64,000 nucleotides of DNA from the NCBI RefSeq assembly GCF_900174585.1, contig NZ_FWPT01000006.1, positions 248,001 through 312,000 of the forward strand, written 5' to 3'. The notes beneath the pieces are model-generated. The model worked only from the letters and a program-made list of their open reading frames with translations, was not told the DNA's origin and did not search any database. Shown one piece after another: positions 31,681 through 40,917 of this stretch. The stretch is from Parendozoicomonas haliclonae. GTDB taxonomy: Bacteria; Pseudomonadota; Gammaproteobacteria; Pseudomonadales; Endozoicomonadaceae. The position numbers and the translations under genes were made by a program. Each line of letters starts with the position of its first letter. Position 1 is the first letter of the stretch.

Positions 31681-32928
31681 TTAGTTTTTAGACGCTTCAC
31701 GCTCGCAGGTAATACGAACGATATCCACAACCACCTTGCTGGCGGCTTTCAGAGAATCCACCGGCATGTACTCGTACACAGAATGGAAGTTGTGCGCACC
31801 GGTAAAGATATTCGGGCATGGCAGACCGTTCTGGGACAGGATGGAACCGTCGTAGCCACCGCGCATCGGGATGACGTTCGGCTCAATACCGTTGTGACGA
31901 TAGGCTTCAAAAGCGATATCAATCGGGAAGCTGGCATCGCCCTGCAGGCTGTTGGAAACGTTCTCGTAGGAGTCGACCAGTTTGATAGTCACACTGCCTT
32001 CACCCCACAGCAGGGAACAGCTGTCGGACAGCTTCTGCAGGAAGTCCTTGCGGCTCAGGTAACCTGACTTGGTGAAGTCACGGATGTCGAGGTTCAGAAT
32101 GGTCTGGGCGCTGTTGCCGGACATCTGCTTCACCCAGTAGTAGCCTTCGCGCTCGAAGGTGTACTCTGGCGCTTCACCGCCTGGCAGCATGCTGATGAAT
32201 TTGTGGGCCATCAGCAGGGAGTTTTTCAACTTGCCCTTGGCAGACATAGGGTGCGCAGACTGGCCTTTAAAGGTCACTACCGCGTGGCCTGCGTTCCAGT
32301 TCTCACAAACAAACTCACCGATGCCACAGCAGTCCAGGGTGTAGCCGAAGTCGGCACCAAACTCTTTGGTATCAAAGGCCTTGCTGCCCAGCATGCCTTG
32401 CTCTTCATCAGGAACAAAAGCCACTTTAACAGGGCCGTGCTTGATTTCCGGGTTGTTCTTCAGGAACAGGATTGCATCGAGAATAGCGGCGATTGCGGCC
32501 TTGTCGTCTGCACCCAGCAGGCTGGTGCCGTCGGTATGGATAATGTCCTGACCGATGTAGTTTTCGATTTCCGGGAATTCGGAAGCACGCAGAATAACTT
32601 CCAGCTCTTTATTCAGAACGATATCACCGCCTTCGTAGCGGGTGATTTGTGCGTTGGTATCGGTTTTCAGCTCAGCACTGGTATCCAGGTGACCGAAGAA
32701 AGATACGACAGGCACATCGTAATCAACGTTGGCAGGCAGGGTAGCGGTCAGGATGGCATTGTCGCGTACCTTGATATCAACCAGACCCAGCTCTTCCAGC
32801 TCACGGGCTACAAAGCGGGCAAGTTCCATCTGGCCTTCAGAGGAAGGAACGATACCAGCCTGGCCTTTGGCGATGTCTGTAGTGGTGTTGATTCGGGTGT
32901 AGGCGAGAAAGCGTTCAATAATATCCAT
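31681..32928 (-). CDS. pepT: peptidase T (tripeptide aminopeptidase)
   Basis: 415 residues. M20B zinc aminopeptidase that releases the N-terminal residue from tripeptides in the cytoplasm. Metal and catalytic motifs: FGHLDTS, GADDKAAIA, the catalytic Glu in PDEEQGMLG, and a late HNFHSVYEYMP. Monocistronic and divergent from the DcuC-like gene. pepT is anaerobically induced by FNR in Salmonella; only a weak box (TTGATAAGGGTCAC, 32996-33009) is seen here. Confidence 0.95.
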   Translation of the reverse strand: MDIIERFLAYTRINTTTDIAKGQAGIVPSSEGQMELARFVARELEELGLVDIKVRDNAILTATLPANVDYDVPVVSFFGHLDTSAELKTDTNAQITRYEGGDIVLNKELEVILRASEFPEIENYIGQDIIHTDGTSLLGADDKAAIAAILDAILFLKNNPEIKHGPVKVAFVPDEEQGMLGSKAFDTKEFGADFGYTLDCCGIGEFVCENWNAGHAVVTFKGQSAHPMSAKGKLKNSLLMAHKFISMLPGGEAPEYTFEREGYYWVKQMSGNSAQTILNLDIRDFTKSGYLSRKDFLQKLSDSCSLLWGEGSVTIKLVDSYENVSNSLQGDASFPIDIAFEAYRHNGIEPNVIPMRGGYDGSILSQNGLPCPNIFTGAHNFHSVYEYMPVDSLKAASKVVVDIVRITCEREASKN

Positions 32929-33328
32929 TAGCGGATTTCACTAGCCGTGAGATAAAGGGGAAAAGCGATGGTATCAACGGCAAAACCGAAATCTATTGAT
33001 AAGGGTCACAAGAGCATATCAGTCACTTTTTGGACATTGTTGGCTTTTTAATCAAATGAAAACTGTCGTTGTATTAAAGAGCTATTGATTTTATTGGGCT
33101 CGAGCGAAGTGAAATGCTGGAATGCCCTTTGCGAACAAAGTGATTTGCGTGTTTTGCAAATCTCATCATTACATTTTGCATACAAAGCGACTGGATTTTT
33201 TTTACTGTTCTTTTTGTAGTCAATGGTCCAGATACCGGCACAAATCAACAAAATGGCTTCAGGGTTTCAGTACATTTCCGATCACGGATTTTTGGATGTT
33301 ACCTCCCCTTCTGTTGGAGACCCCCCCT
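32929..33328. promoter_or_regulatory. divergent pepT/dcuC regulatory region
   Basis: 400 bases. An open frame runs upstream of the dcuC start, but its composition is AT-rich and non-coding in character. It holds a weak FNR-like site at 32996-33009 (8 of 10) and no other repeat that I can support. Confidence 0.45.
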
Positions 33329-34597
33329 GTGACCGGAACCCTAGCTCTAATCGCGGGCATGCTGTGCGTGGCCGGGACCATTTATGGTCTGATTAAACGT
33401 TTGGAAACAAGACTTGTGCTGTTCCTGGCTGGTCTTGTTATGTGTACTCTGGCCTTCAACCCAATGGGCGCACTTGATGCCTTCGCGGGTCGAATGGTGA
33501 CTGCTGGCCTGATTCAGGCAATCTGTTCTGTAATGGGTTTTGCATTCGTTATGCAATACACCAAGTGTGACCAGCAGCTGGTAAACCTGTTTACCGGCAT
33601 GATGGGTAAACTGGGCATTTTCATCATCCCGGCTTCTACTCTGATCACTTTCGCAATCAACATTCCACTGACTTCTGCTGCTGGCTGTGCGGCTGCAGTA
33701 GGTGCGGTTCTGGTTCCTCTGATGATGTCCCGTGGTGTTCATCCTGCAACTGCCGCTGCTGCTGTTGCTCTGGGTACCTACGGTTCTGCGATGTCTCCAG
33801 GTAACTCCCACAACCCATTCGTTGCCAACCTGGCCAACATGGAACTGATGGAAGTTATCGCAATCCACGCTCCATACACCGCTATCTCTGGTGTGATCGG
33901 TGCGGTTGTGATCACCATCGTTGCTCTGGTAACCAAGACTCATACTGGTTACGTTTACGAAGGCGCTGCTGAAGCAGGTGAAGGCAAGCAGAAGGTCAAC
34001 CTTCTGATGGCTATCGCTCCAGTATTCCCAATCGTCCTGCTGATCGGTTCCAACAGCGGCTGGTTCGGCGATATCAAGATCGGTGTTGCTCAGGCTATGC
34101 TGGTGGGTGCGGTTTACGCAGTAGCGATTACTCGCAGCAACCCTGCTGAAGTGACCAAGAAGTTCTTCGACGGTATGGGTAAGGCATACGGCGACGTTAT
34201 CGGTATCATCATCGCTGCTGCTGTTTTCGTAGCGGGTATGAAATCCCTGGGCGTTATCGATGCGGCTATCACTTCTCTGATCGCTAACCCTGAAATTGCT
34301 GCATTCGGTGGTACTTTTGGTCCTATGCTGCTGGCTATCATCACTGGTTCCGGCGACGCTGCGGCCTTCGCATTCAACGAAGCTGTAACTCCTTTCGCTC
34401 CTCAGATGGGTATGGAAATTGCCAACCTGGGTTCTGCGGTACAGCTGTCTGGCGCTATGGGTCGTACCATGTCTCCTCTGTCCGGTGCTCTGATCGTACT
34501 GGCAGGTCTGGCCAAGGTCGACACCATGGAAGTTGCCAAGAAGACTGCTCTGCCAATGCTGGCGACTGTTGTCTTCCTGCTGGTGTTCTTCATCTAA
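33329..34597 (+). CDS. dcuC: DcuC-family C4-dicarboxylate transporter
   Basis: 422 residues, about 12 hydrophobic segments. The family exchanges or exports succinate and other C4-dicarboxylates, chiefly in anaerobic metabolism. The GTG at 33329 is preferred: GGAG nine bases upstream, and the residues that follow align with the DcuC N-terminus directly before TM1. An ATG at 33296 would add 11 residues. Blocks such as SPGNSHNPFVA and GSGDAAAFAFNEAV fit the family. Codon use is strongly biased, suggesting high expression. Substrate inferred. Confidence 0.82.
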   Translation: MTGTLALIAGMLCVAGTIYGLIKRLETRLVLFLAGLVMCTLAFNPMGALDAFAGRMVTAGLIQAICSVMGFAFVMQYTKCDQQLVNLFTGMMGKLGIFIIPASTLITFAINIPLTSAAGCAAAVGAVLVPLMMSRGVHPATAAAAVALGTYGSAMSPGNSHNPFVANLANMELMEVIAIHAPYTAISGVIGAVVITIVALVTKTHTGYVYEGAAEAGEGKQKVNLLMAIAPVFPIVLLIGSNSGWFGDIKIGVAQAMLVGAVYAVAITRSNPAEVTKKFFDGMGKAYGDVIGIIIAAAVFVAGMKSLGVIDAAITSLIANPEIAAFGGTFGPMLLAIITGSGDAAAFAFNEAVTPFAPQMGMEIANLGSAVQLSGAMGRTMSPLSGALIVLAGLAKVDTMEVAKKTALPMLATVVFLLVFFI

Positions 34598-34627
34598 ACC
34601 CGCAGTGGTCTAGATACCAGAATAAAG

Positions 34628-34652
34628 ATCCCCGCCTTGTGCGGGGATTTTT
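34628..34652 (+). terminator. terminator of the dcuC-like gene
   Basis: ATCCCCGC with its complement around CTTGT, followed by TTTTTAT, 30 bases after the stop codon. Confidence 0.85.
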
Positions 34653-34669
34653 ATGGAAGAGAGAAATAC

Positions 34670-34697
34670 AAAAACACCGGCGGCTGCCGGTGTTTTT
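34670..34697 (-). terminator. terminator of pcp
   Basis: Twelve-bp perfect stem AAAAACACCGGC around GGCT. On the minus strand the right arm ends in a run of T, as expected downstream of pcp. Confidence 0.85.
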
Positions 34698-34720
34698 GTA
34701 TAAATATTATTACCGTTTTA

Positions 34721-35359
34721 TCAGGCGATCTGACCGCCGACTTCAGCGATATCGCTATCTACTGTCACGGCAGTTTCAGCACAGACACGCAAGCCTTTCA
34801 CGATAGCTTCCAGCATCATGGATGGACGCTCGCCCTTGATGCTCTGCTCTGGAATCAGAGGGATGTGGATAAAGCCAGCTTTGATATTGGTATCTCTCAG
34901 GGCGTGCATCACACCGTAGAACAGGTGGTTGCAGACAAAAGTACCGGCCGTGTTGGAAACAGAAGAGGTTACACCGGCTTCGCCCATAGCTTTAACCATG
35001 GCTTTAATCGGCAGAGTCGTGAAGTAAGCCGCAGGGCCGCCTTCAACAACCGGTAAATCGATAGCCTGATTACCTTCGTTATCCGGAATTCGGAAGTCAT
35101 CAACGTTAATGGCGATACGCTCCGGCATAACACCAATGCGACCAGCTGCCTGACCGACCAGAATAACGATATCCGGCTTAATTTCTTCGACGGCATTTAA
35201 TACGCAATCAACGGCTTTGCCACGGACAACAGGTACGGTAACCGTGCGAATAACACCCCCCGGAATTTCCAGACCACTCAGTTGTTGGGCTGCTTCAAGG
35301 GAAGGATTGATTGCAGCGCCATCGAATGGCTCGAATCCGGTGATAAGAACAGTTTTCAT
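34721..35359 (-). CDS. pcp: pyrrolidone-carboxylate peptidase
   Basis: 212 residues. C15 cysteine peptidase that removes N-terminal pyroglutamate from peptides. The catalytic triad is visible: Glu in MPERIAIN, Cys in GTFVCNHLFY and His in GFIHIPLIP. The N-terminal LITGFEPFDG is typical. Divergent from an MFS gene across a region holding a perfect FNR-type box. It fits the peptide-catabolism theme of this stretch. Confidence 0.96.
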   Translation of the reverse strand: MKTVLITGFEPFDGAAINPSLEAAQQLSGLEIPGGVIRTVTVPVVRGKAVDCVLNAVEEIKPDIVILVGQAAGRIGVMPERIAINVDDFRIPDNEGNQAIDLPVVEGGPAAYFTTLPIKAMVKAMGEAGVTSSVSNTAGTFVCNHLFYGVMHALRDTNIKAGFIHIPLIPEQSIKGERPSMMLEAIVKGLRVCAETAVTVDSDIAEVGGQIA

Positions 35360-35457
35360 GGAATTCTCAGATATTAAGAACGATACAGGGGATGAAAGCG
35401 GGATGCGATTGATCCCGATCTTTATAGGTATGTTCTTACGCTGTGAACATGGGGTAA

Positions 35458-35471
35458 TTGATACGCATCAA
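35458..35471. promoter_or_regulatory. FNR/ANR-type box TTGATACGCATCAA
   Basis: Perfect match to TTGAT-N4-ATCAA in the 225-base gap between pcp and the MFS gene, 98 bases before pcp and 113 before the MFS start. Confidence 0.6.
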
Positions 35472-35584
35472 GTGAACAGTTAATTGTTTTTTTACTGAAT
35501 CGCAATAGCTTGTATATGGCTTTTTCAGCACCATAATGTGCCGATTTTGATAGCGTTCTGCGGGTTAATTCAGGAGTACCTGCG

Positions 35585-36787
35585 TTGGAAAAAAAGCATC
35601 TTGTAGGGGCAATTATTTTCCTTACCTACACTCTTTTCTCTATGTCCTGGGTCGCCGGTTCGATAATGACCGAAGACATCATGCGCTCCTATAATATTAA
35701 CTCTCTGGCTTCGGCAGCCTGGATGACCAACGCCATTACTATTGCCAAGATTCTAGGCAACCTGTTGGCGGCGCGGGTGTTGATCTCTCTGGGGTTAAAG
35801 AAGGCAGTGACTTTGGCTTCGGTACTTTTGGCTGCCGGTGGTTTTGCCGCATTCAGCGAGAGCTATCCTGTTTATCTGTTCTTCCGTTTGATGATGGGCT
35901 TTGGCGGCGCATTTATTGTTGTTTACTTTAACCCCGTCGTTATTAATTACTTCAAACCTTCTGAGCGTCCACTTGTTAACGGCATTAATGCCAGTGCTTT
36001 TAACTTTGGTAATCTGCTGGCCATTCTCAGTACTGGCACGTTGTTGTCGATATTCCATAGCTGGCAGAATGTCTTGATGGTGATTTCTAGCATCAGTTTT
36101 ATTTTGCTGGTGGCCTGGTGGTTGTTTAGTGATGACTTCAAACAGGCTGCACAATCATCTGATGCAAAAGCCAAAACGGATTACACACTGCGTGATGGTA
36201 TGAAAGATCCGGTGAACTGGATTCTGCCTATTTGTTATTCGGGCTGGCTGTTCTGCTATCTGTCTATTTTCTCCCTGTTCCCGCTGGTACCGGACTTTGC
36301 GGTAGATAGTTCTATTATTGGTTCCATTATTCCGGTGGCAGCGATGATGGGTTCTGTTGTCGGTATTGTTATTGCCAAGCGTTTCCCACGCCGGGTGCTG
36401 GTGATTCGTTACAGTGGTCTGGTGATTACCCTGTGTGCGGCACTGATGATCAGCACCGGCAACAGTATGCTGGCCTGCGCAGCAGCGTTTCTGACCGGCT
36501 TCTTTATGTTTGTGCCGATTACCAGTCTGATGACGTTGCCTCAGGAGCTGCCGGGCGTTACGGCTGCGCGTGTCACGGTGATCTTCAGTATGTTCTGGTC
36601 CATCTCTTACGGAATTGAGACCGTATTAATGTTCCTGGCGGGCGTGCTGGCGGATATGACCGGTAATGTGTTCTACGCAGCGGCCTTTGCTGTGGCTTGC
36701 TCCGTAACCTTCTTTATCTCCAGCTTCTTCCTGCCGGAAACCGGTGTGCAGAAGGTGTCAGTAGAGGCAGTGCCTGCCAGGGCATAA
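35585..36787 (+). CDS. major facilitator superfamily transporter
   Basis: 400 residues with 12 predicted membrane segments in two halves and a central hydrophilic loop (about residues 185-205, QAAQSSDAKAKTD). The TTG start is supported by AGGAG nine bases upstream. A loop motif ERPLVNGINASAFNFGN after TM4 resembles CynX-like carriers, but the substrate cannot be named. Its position between pcp and a set of amidohydrolases suggests uptake or export of a related peptide, amide or amino acid. Confidence 0.85.
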   Translation: MEKKHLVGAIIFLTYTLFSMSWVAGSIMTEDIMRSYNINSLASAAWMTNAITIAKILGNLLAARVLISLGLKKAVTLASVLLAAGGFAAFSESYPVYLFFRLMMGFGGAFIVVYFNPVVINYFKPSERPLVNGINASAFNFGNLLAILSTGTLLSIFHSWQNVLMVISSISFILLVAWWLFSDDFKQAAQSSDAKAKTDYTLRDGMKDPVNWILPICYSGWLFCYLSIFSLFPLVPDFAVDSSIIGSIIPVAAMMGSVVGIVIAKRFPRRVLVIRYSGLVITLCAALMISTGNSMLACAAAFLTGFFMFVPITSLMTLPQELPGVTAARVTVIFSMFWSISYGIETVLMFLAGVLADMTGNVFYAAAFAVACSVTFFISSFFLPETGVQKVSVEAVPARA

Positions 36788-36807
36788 AAGCCGCATCTGA
36801 GGATTGG

Positions 36808-36843
36808 GAATGGGCCAGAGGATAGAGATCCTCTGGCCCATTC
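36808..36843. terminator. bidirectional terminator between MFS gene and AbgA-like gene
   Basis: Fifteen-bp perfect stem around TAGAGA (GAATGGGCCAGAGGA and its complement), followed by TTTTA on the plus strand. Confidence 0.85.
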
Positions 36844-36845
36844 TT

Positions 36846-38147
36846 TTATGACGTCTGGATTCGTAAAGCCATGCCGCTAAACAGCTTAACGGCCAGAACC
36901 ATATCGGACTCATCGATATCGAAATGCGGTTTATGGTGACCCATTCCACCAAGGGAACCATAAGTCATATAGGTGGCTTTGCCGCCCTGCTGCTTAACCC
37001 GGTTCATCAGATAGGTGGCATCCTCGCTGCCGACCATCTCGAAGTTATCAACAACCTGGATATATTCAGGAATCTCCAGCGCGACCTGTCGTGCAATATC
37101 GGCCAGTTCGTCATCACATTCACAGCTCTCGGCAGAGCCTTGGTAGCTGATGGAAAGCTCACAGTCGTACATCTCTGCCGCAGCTTTCAGGATACGCAGG
37201 GTGTTGGCTTCCAGATAATCATTGATCGCAGTGCTGTGACCGCGGGTTTCAATCAAGAGAGTTGCGTCAGAACAGATACCATTGCGCATGGTGCCAGCGG
37301 TCACCTTGCCGACATTGGCAACGGAGTAGCCGCCAGCATGGCGGGGGATGGCATGGATATTCAGTATCGCAGTGGATGCCGCCAGCAGGGCATTCTTTCC
37401 ATCCTGAGGTGCTGCTCCCGCATGGGCGGACTTTCCGGTAAACACGGCATCAAGTTTGGTGGTGGCCAGAATTTCACGGCTTTTTACTGATAAGTAGCCA
37501 TTGTCACCTTCTTTGGAAGACAGGTGTCCGGCAATCAAATATTGGATGCCTTCCAGCTCGCCTGAGCTGGCCATGGCCTTGCCTCCGCGCACCCCTTCTT
37601 CTGCCGGCTGGAAGAATATTTTAACGGGAGCTTTAAGCTGCTCTTCAAAGTGTTTAAGGGTTTTACAAACACCTAGGCCAATAGCGGCATGACCATCATG
37701 GCCGCAGGAGTGCATGATGCCCTGATTTTCAGAGGCAAAGCCCTGTGCGGTGGGGAAATGGTCTGAGGCGGTGGATTCTTCAATAGGCAGGGCATCAATA
37801 TCAAAGCGCAGGGCAATGGTGGGACCGTCACCGCTGCCAATGGTTGCGACGATGCCGGTAAACCCGTCTTTGAAGAGTGGTGCATACTCTGGATCAGCAC
37901 CTTGCACCAAAGCCCGCTGGTAATTGGCATCCATCTCCTGCTGGGAAGGCAGGCCCATGCGGTCGTCTTCTTTAAAAACTTCCCGCCCGAGCTTGAAGGG
38001 AATGCCATCGGCTGCCAGTTGTCTGGCAATCAGTGAGGCGGTTCTGATCTCATGCCAGCCCAGTTCGGGATAGCGATGAAAGTTACGCCGATGGGCGATG
38101 ACATCCGCCTCGATGCTATCAACAAAAGCATTTACTCGATTTTGCAT
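36846..38147 (-). CDS. AbgA-like M20 amidohydrolase, copy 1
   Basis: 433 residues. M20D zinc amidohydrolase related to AbgA, a subunit of p-aminobenzoyl-glutamate hydrolase. Motifs: HRYPELGWHEIRTA, DRMGLPSQ, the metal-binding MHSCGHDGHAAIG and catalytic PAEEGVRGG. The start at 38147 (MQNRVNAF) gives the same length as the paralogue at 39599-40900; a frame extension of 16 codons is unsupported. No AbgB partner or AbgT transporter is nearby, so it may act alone or on another aminoacyl amide. Confidence 0.87.
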   Translation of the reverse strand: MQNRVNAFVDSIEADVIAHRRNFHRYPELGWHEIRTASLIARQLAADGIPFKLGREVFKEDDRMGLPSQQEMDANYQRALVQGADPEYAPLFKDGFTGIVATIGSGDGPTIALRFDIDALPIEESTASDHFPTAQGFASENQGIMHSCGHDGHAAIGLGVCKTLKHFEEQLKAPVKIFFQPAEEGVRGGKAMASSGELEGIQYLIAGHLSSKEGDNGYLSVKSREILATTKLDAVFTGKSAHAGAAPQDGKNALLAASTAILNIHAIPRHAGGYSVANVGKVTAGTMRNGICSDATLLIETRGHSTAINDYLEANTLRILKAAAEMYDCELSISYQGSAESCECDDELADIARQVALEIPEYIQVVDNFEMVGSEDATYLMNRVKQQGGKATYMTYGSLGGMGHHKPHFDIDESDMVLAVKLFSGMALRIQTS

Positions 38148-38182
38148 AATCCTTTCCAGAACGGCTGCATGAATCCATACGA

Positions 38183-38209
38183 AAAGCCCCCGCACAATGC
38201 GAGGGCTTT
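38183..38209 (-). terminator. terminator after the PepT-like gene (copy a)
   Basis: AAAGCCCCCGCA pairs with TGCGAGGGCTTT around CAA, with one central mismatch. On the minus strand it ends in TTTT. Confidence 0.75.
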
Positions 38210-38214
38210 AAGTC

Positions 38215-38262
38215 TTAAACGACTGTGACTTAAGCGGCTATAACTTAAGCGACTATGACTTA
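38215..38262 (-). repeat. three 15-bp tandem repeats fused to a stop codon
   Basis: TTAAACGACTGTGAC, TTAAGCGGCTATAAC and TTAAGCGACTATGAC run directly into the stop codon of the adjacent gene at 38260-38262. Read on the minus strand, each 15-bp unit begins with TAA in the same frame, so four in-frame stops follow one another. Confidence 0.8.
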
Positions 38263-39366
38263 GTGAGTCAGGTAGTGCTTCAGCACTTCAGACACTTTCA
38301 CCATGTCGTCAATCGCGATGAACTCTTCAGTGGTGTGAACCTTGGACATACCAGTGGAGATATTCAGGGTGGTCAGACCCTTGGCGTTGAAGTTGTTGGC
38401 ATCGCTGCCGCCGCCAGTGCCCTTGGTGAATGGCTCGTGGCCCATGGCCTTGAAGGAAGCCATCAGACCGGCAACGTGTGGATGGTCGTCAGCAATAACG
38501 AACGCGTCGTATGCACGGGTGGATTCGATTTCAACTTCTGCGCCGAAAGCTTCTGCAGCGGCTTCAAAAGTGGAGATCATGTGAGCAACCTGCGCTTCCA
38601 GCTTCTCGGTGTTCAGAGAGCGGGCTTCAGCCACAACAGTCAGTTCTGGCATTACGATGTTGGTAGCCATACCGCCGTTTACGAAACCGATGTTAGCGGT
38701 GGTTTCTTCGTCGATACGCAGCAGCTGCATCTTGGTGATCGCTTCAGCAGCAACCTGAGCAGCGCTGATGCCGGCTTCTGGAGTCAGACCAGCGTGAGCA
38801 GCCCGGCCTTTGATCTTGGCGGAGATCTTCTGCTGGCCTGGAGCCGCAGTGATGATGGTGCCGATCGGGCCACCAGTGTCCAGAACGATGCCCTTGTCAG
38901 ACTTGATGTAGGACATGTCGTAAATCTTGGAACCCTTCAGGCCGCCTTCTTCGTGAACGGTGAAAGCCAGCTCGATGGTTTTGTGTTCCAGGTTCTCTTC
39001 CTTGATGGTACGAACCGCTTCCATGATGGCAGCGATACCGGACTTGTCGTCACCGCCCAGAATGGTGTTGCCCTTGGAGCGGATGATGCCGTCTTCAATG
39101 ATTGGCTCGATACCAACGCCAGGAACAACAGTATCCATGTGGCAGCTCAGTACGATGCTGTCATCAATGGTGCCTTCCATACGGGCATAGATGTTGTAAC
39201 CGTTGGAGAGTTCTTCAGGAACTGGCAGGCTGTGAACGGTAAAGCCCATCATGCCCAGTTGTTCAGTCAGGGTCTCAGCGATGCGCTTTTCGTTACGGGA
39301 TTCGCTGTCGATCTGGATCAGTTCGAGGAAATGCTCAACCAGACGTTCACTGTTAATTTGGCTCAC
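38260..39366 (-). CDS. PepT-like M20 aminopeptidase, copy a
   Basis: 368 residues. M20/M42-type metallopeptidase of the PepT-like (PepT2) group. Zinc and catalytic motifs: SCHMDTVVPG, GGDDKSGIAA, Glu in VHEEGGLKGS and a late VHTTEEFI. The GTG start has AAGGAG five bases upstream. Closely similar to, and the same length as, the gene at 45365-46471. Probable role: trimming short peptides delivered by Opp. Confidence 0.9.
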   Translation of the reverse strand: MSQINSERLVEHFLELIQIDSESRNEKRIAETLTEQLGMMGFTVHSLPVPEELSNGYNIYARMEGTIDDSIVLSCHMDTVVPGVGIEPIIEDGIIRSKGNTILGGDDKSGIAAIMEAVRTIKEENLEHKTIELAFTVHEEGGLKGSKIYDMSYIKSDKGIVLDTGGPIGTIITAAPGQQKISAKIKGRAAHAGLTPEAGISAAQVAAEAITKMQLLRIDEETTANIGFVNGGMATNIVMPELTVVAEARSLNTEKLEAQVAHMISTFEAAAEAFGAEVEIESTRAYDAFVIADDHPHVAGLMASFKAMGHEPFTKGTGGGSDANNFNAKGLTTLNISTGMSKVHTTEEFIAIDDMVKVSEVLKHYLTH

Positions 39367-39559
39367 TGTCGCTCCTTGGCAAGGATCAGTAACTGAGGGG
39401 CGGACCGAGGGGATCCATGGTCCGGAAAATGCGATTATAAAGTGTCCGATTTAGGTGCCACAGAAGCCAAAGTGGCTATCTCACGTTTCTTTGATGTAAG
39501 CCAAAAGAGGCTATTATCAATTGAAAATGTTGTGCAAATTAACACCGGTCCGGACAGGG

Positions 39560-39595
39560 TTTTCCGAGCTGTACCGTTTGGTACAGCTCGGAAAA
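39560..39595. terminator. strong terminator after AbgA-like copy 2
   Basis: Perfect 16-bp stem TTTTCCGAGCTGTACC around GTTT, directly after the stop codon of the minus-strand gene. The 191 bases between it and the next gene hold only a weak FNR-like site (39491-39504). Confidence 0.85.
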
Positions 39596-39598
39596 TGA

Positions 39599-40900
39599 TT
39601 ACTTCTGACTAATACGAATAGCCATGCCAGACACCAGTTTTACTGCACTGGCGATGGAGACTTCGTTAAAGTCAAAGCGTGGGTGGTGATGGTTCTCGGC
39701 AATCTCGGAACCGAACATCATGTAACCGGCTTTGCCGCCCTGCTTCTGCACCTTACTCATCAGGAAGGTGGCATCTTCACTGCCGTTGAAGTTCGGGTCT
39801 TCACTGATTTCGGTGTATTCCGTAATCTCGGCCGCGACTTCACGGGCAACATCAGCAACTTCGGAGTCGGAGTCACCGCTGGCTGCAGAACCTTCAAAGG
39901 TGATGTCCACTTCACAGTCGTACATATCGGCGGCAGCCTTGAGAATGCGCTGGGCCTTCTCTTCCATGTACTCGTTGATCGCACTGTCGTAACCGCGGGT
40001 TTCGATCAGCAGGGTAGCATCGGCACAGATACCGTTACGCATGGTACCGGCATTCATCTTGCCTACGTTGATCTGGGAGAAACCACCGGCATGGCGAGGA
40101 ATTGCGTGCAGGTTCAGTACCGCAGTAGCAGCCGCGAGCAGAGCGTTCTTACCATCCTGTGGTGCAGCACCGGCGTGAGCTGACTTACCCTTGAATACGG
40201 CGTCCAGCTTGGAAGTGGCCAGGAAACCATCGGTGCTGACGATCAGAGTGTTGCTGCTCTTGGCCTTGAAGGCGATGTGGCCGGTCAGCAGGTAATCAAT
40301 GTTATCCAGCTCACCGGAGTTGGACATGGCCTTGGCACCACGCACGCCTTCTTCTGCCGGCTGGAAGAAGATCTTCACCGGAGCTTTCAGCTCGCTCTCA
40401 AAATGCTTGAGGGTTTTGCAGACACCCAGACCGATAGCCGCGTGACCATCGTGACCACAGGAGTGCATAACACCGTCGTTTACAGAGCGGAAACCGCCAG
40501 CCTGAGGTACGTGATCCGCTTCATCGGATTCCATAATAGGCAGCGCGTCGATATCAAAACGCAGAGCCACGGCCGGGCCAGAGCCTTCACCGATAGTGGC
40601 AACAATACCGGTGAAACCATCTTTCAGCAGTGGTGCATATTCAGGATCGGCACCCTGTTCCAGCGCGCGCTGGTAGTTCTCATCCATTTCTGCCTGGCTA
40701 GGCAGACCCATACGGTCTTCAACCTTGAAGACCTCTTTGCCTAGTTTAAAAGCGATGTTGTTGCGTGCCAGTTCGGCAGCAATCAGGGATGCGGTACGAA
40801 TCTCGTGCCAGCCCAGCTCAGGATACTGGTGGAAGTCGCGGCGCAGGGTAATCAGCTGATCTTCGAGGGTGCTGACGTAAGCATTAATATCGGATTGCAT
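39599..40900 (-). CDS. AbgA-like M20 amidohydrolase, copy 2
   Basis: 433 residues, closely similar to copy 1 across the full length (HQYPELGWHEIRTA, DRMGLPSQAEM, MHSCGHDGHAAIG, PAEEGVRGAKA). It differs mainly in the lid region and C-terminus. Transcribed 17 bases after the carbamoylase gene, so the two form an operon and may process products of each other. AbgA-like function on p-aminobenzoyl-glutamate is one option; other N-acyl amino acids are equally possible. Confidence 0.88.
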   Translation of the reverse strand: MQSDINAYVSTLEDQLITLRRDFHQYPELGWHEIRTASLIAAELARNNIAFKLGKEVFKVEDRMGLPSQAEMDENYQRALEQGADPEYAPLLKDGFTGIVATIGEGSGPAVALRFDIDALPIMESDEADHVPQAGGFRSVNDGVMHSCGHDGHAAIGLGVCKTLKHFESELKAPVKIFFQPAEEGVRGAKAMSNSGELDNIDYLLTGHIAFKAKSSNTLIVSTDGFLATSKLDAVFKGKSAHAGAAPQDGKNALLAAATAVLNLHAIPRHAGGFSQINVGKMNAGTMRNGICADATLLIETRGYDSAINEYMEEKAQRILKAAADMYDCEVDITFEGSAASGDSDSEVADVAREVAAEITEYTEISEDPNFNGSEDATFLMSKVQKQGGKAGYMMFGSEIAENHHHPRFDFNEVSIASAVKLVSGMAIRISQK

Positions 40901-40917
40901 GGTCTTGGTTCCTTGGC

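Noticed and set aside
32996-33009. TTGATAAGGGTCAC as an FNR site for pepT
   Set aside because: Only 8 of 10 positions match; noted in the region entry but not called as a site.
33122-33328. Upstream extension of the DcuC-like frame by 69 codons
   Set aside because: Cys- and aromatic-rich, AT-rich and unlike the family; the GTG at 33329 has a ribosome binding site and the right family N-terminus.
39491-39504. TTGATGTAAGCCAA as an FNR site for PepT-like copy a
   Set aside because: Second half-site is poor (8 of 10 in all).
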